NCBI GenBank assembly: GCA_018882545.1
Contig: VERS01000149.1
Span: forward strand, 1-6,073
DNA: 6,073 nt
DNA from: Mycobacterium sp.
GTDB taxonomy: Bacteria > Actinomycetota > Actinomycetes > Mycobacteriales > Mycobacteriaceae
Direction: 5' to 3'
In this document: piece by piece, positions 5,319 through 6,073 of the stretch
Layout: each line of letters starts with the position of its first letter
Numbering within the stretch: the first letter of the stretch is position 1
The notes under the pieces: generated by a model
Database searches by the model: none
What the model was told of the DNA's origin: nothing
Seen by the model: only the letters and a program-made list of their open reading frames with translations
Program-made: the position numbers and the translations under genes

Positions 5319-5627
5319 TCAGGTCTGGTCGGCGCGGGCGTCTGAGGACGGACCGTCGGGGTCGGTGGAGATGTCGGGGTTGAAGTCGTCGGCGGGCATC
5401 GCCGCGGCCCGGTAGGGGGGCGCGGACTCGGCGGGCGGCGGCGCCGCAGGGGCTGCGCGATCAGCGCCGGGGGCGGCCACCTGCTCCTGGCGCCAATCTC
5501 GCACCAACTGGACGATGCCGGCGGCCGCCAAAGCCACCACCACCACAGCCAGGGGCGTGCTGCCGGTCAGCGCCGCGACGATCAGAGCGAGCAGACCGGC
5601 AATGGTCAGACCCAACACCGCGCGCAC
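5319..5627 (-). CDS. Small two-helix membrane protein with acidic Pro/Ala-rich tail
   Basis: This 102-residue protein starts with GTG (V-R-A-V-L-G-L). Two hydrophobic helices at about 3-21 and 24-41 are joined by a T-G-S-T-P turn. A basic patch, R43-D-W-R46, suggests that the rest faces the cytoplasm. Residues 50-75 are rich in Ala and Pro; residues 79-100 hold many Asp (D-D-F-N-P-D-I-S-T-D-P-D-G) and are probably disordered. No catalytic motif is seen and I do not recognise a named family. It lies 59 bp downstream of whiB5 on the same strand and could be co-transcribed, or it could use the weak -10 at 5634-5639. Its stop is 1 bp from that of the phosphotransferase gene. Confidence 0.7.
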   Translation of the reverse strand: MRAVLGLTIAGLLALIVAALTGSTPLAVVVVALAAAGIVQLVRDWRQEQVAAPGADRAAPAAPPPAESAPPYRAAAMPADDFNPDISTDPDGPSSDARADQT

Positions 5628-5633
5628 GGTCCC

Positions 5634-5639
5634 AGTCTG
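5634..5639 (-). promoter_or_regulatory. Weak candidate -10 element (CAGACT)
   Basis: On the minus strand CAGACT keeps the ANNNT core and sits six bases (GGGACC) before the GTG at 5627. The first base departs from TANNNT and no -35 stands out, so this is tentative. No Shine-Dalgarno precedes the GTG. Confidence 0.25.
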
Positions 5640-5686
5640 CCTGCACGTCGCCGATCGGGCGGTAGGCCACTCGGCGGCGTGTTACC

Positions 5687-6073
5687 TCAGGCGGCCCGCC
5701 GCCGGCCCAACCCCACATGTACGACGGCCGCGCCGGACTCCGCGGGTGTTTCGCTGCGGGAGAGCAACTCGGCACTCTCGGGGAGCTCGCGCGGGTTGAT
5801 CTCACCGTCGGCGATCTGCCGGAGCAGTGACCGGGCCCGCGCCAACTCATGACGCTTGCGGTACTGACCGCCGGGGAGCTTGATACCGGCCCAGACTCCG
5901 TATTCCTCGCCGCCCTCGACCGCCAACCGGGCGCACAGCCGCTGCTGTGCCAGCGGGCAGCGCCGCAGGCAGAGGGTGCGGGCCTTGGCGGCGGACTGTT
6001 CGTAGACGCGGGCCTTGGCGGCGCCATCACTGGCGTCGTCGTCGGCGTAGCCGAACCACAGGTCGGGTTCGGC
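5687..6073 (-). CDS. whiB5: WhiB5-like iron-sulfur transcription regulator (5' end outside window)
   Basis: The visible part is 128 residues, running off the right edge at its N-terminus and beginning A-E-P-D-L-W-F-G-Y. It has C35, C39 and C47 in C-L-R-R-C-P-L-A-Q-Q-R-L-C; the first of the four Fe-S cysteines expected in WhiB proteins must lie just beyond the window. The turn E-Y-G-V-W-A-G-I-K-L-P-G-G (57-69) is followed by basic Q-Y-R-K-R. These features match recalled M. tuberculosis WhiB5 (Rv0022c), including G-G-Q-Y-R-K-R, G-E-I-N and the C-terminal V-V-H. Wbl proteins bind a [4Fe-4S] cluster and act as redox- or NO-sensitive regulators, often with the primary sigma factor. Only about ten N-terminal residues seem to be missing. 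The likely downstream partner is the small membrane protein gene, 59 bp away. Confidence 0.9.
   Translation of the reverse strand, partial: AEPDLWFGYADDDASDGAAKARVYEQSAAKARTLCLRRCPLAQQRLCARLAVEGGEEYGVWAGIKLPGGQYRKRHELARARSLLRQIADGEINPRELPESAELLSRSETPAESGAAVVHVGLGRRRAA
5978..6023. repeat. Two copies of a 16-bp direct repeat inside whiB5
   Basis: GCGGGCCTTGGCGGCG occurs at 5978-5993 and again at 6008-6023, exactly 30 bp apart. On the coding strand it gives two A-A-K-A-R segments ten residues apart, before the paired cysteines. The recalled M. tuberculosis protein keeps only the first copy (A-A-K-A-R, then A-T-Q-A-R), so the identity may be recent or due to codon bias. Confidence 0.5.

Noticed and set aside
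1..6073. tRNA, rRNA, CRISPR array, insertion sequence or prophage
   Set aside because: No spaced repeats, transposase or integrase motifs, cloverleaf-like segments or rRNA-like stretches were seen; the window is filled with housekeeping-type coding sequence of uniform composition.

Overview
The window is high-GC DNA from an actinomycete, almost certainly a mycobacterium. The strongest evidence is the gene truncated at the right edge. Its product matches, from memory, the mycobacterial WhiB5 regulator almost residue for residue around the G-V-W-A-G turn. Several genes also look leaderless, with an ANNNT-type -10 element 6-7 bases before the start codon and no Shine-Dalgarno, which is a common mycobacterial arrangement. 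Species cannot be fixed from this sequence alone.

Left part (1-3378, all on +): after the probable 3' tail of an upstream gene there is a run of four genes. They encode a 128-residue four-helix membrane protein (DUF6394-like), a 578-residue two-TM potassium-channel-like protein with a tandem RCK/TrkA-N cytoplasmic part, a class I-like polyphosphate kinase 2, and a small secreted four-cysteine protein. The first two are spaced by 30 bp, lie in the same reading frame and probably work together in ion transport. The PPK2 stop codon directly abuts the ATG of the secreted protein (TGAATG). A palindrome near the first promoter and a related dyad before ppk2 may tie these units together.

Middle part (3385-5317): a cyclase-family metal-dependent hydrolase (kynurenine formamidase-like fold) on the minus strand and an APH/choline-kinase-fold phosphotransferase on the plus strand are divergently transcribed from a 52-bp intergenic region. 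Each has a leaderless-type -10 element. That element argues that the cyclase begins at 4173, not at the ATG three codons upstream.

Right part (5319-6073, minus): whiB5, 5'-truncated by the window edge, is followed 59 bp downstream by a small two-helix membrane protein with a Pro/Ala/Asp-rich tail. Genes are packed tightly: the convergent junctions are 6 bp (3379-3384) and 1 bp (5318). No RNA genes, insertion sequences, prophage or CRISPR were seen, and no stretch over 300 bases lacks a gene. The most notable points are the non-canonical selectivity filter (T-V-G-F-T-E), the in-frame pairing of the channel with its small membrane partner across one UAG, the leaderless promoters, and the unusual cysteine spacing of WhiB5.
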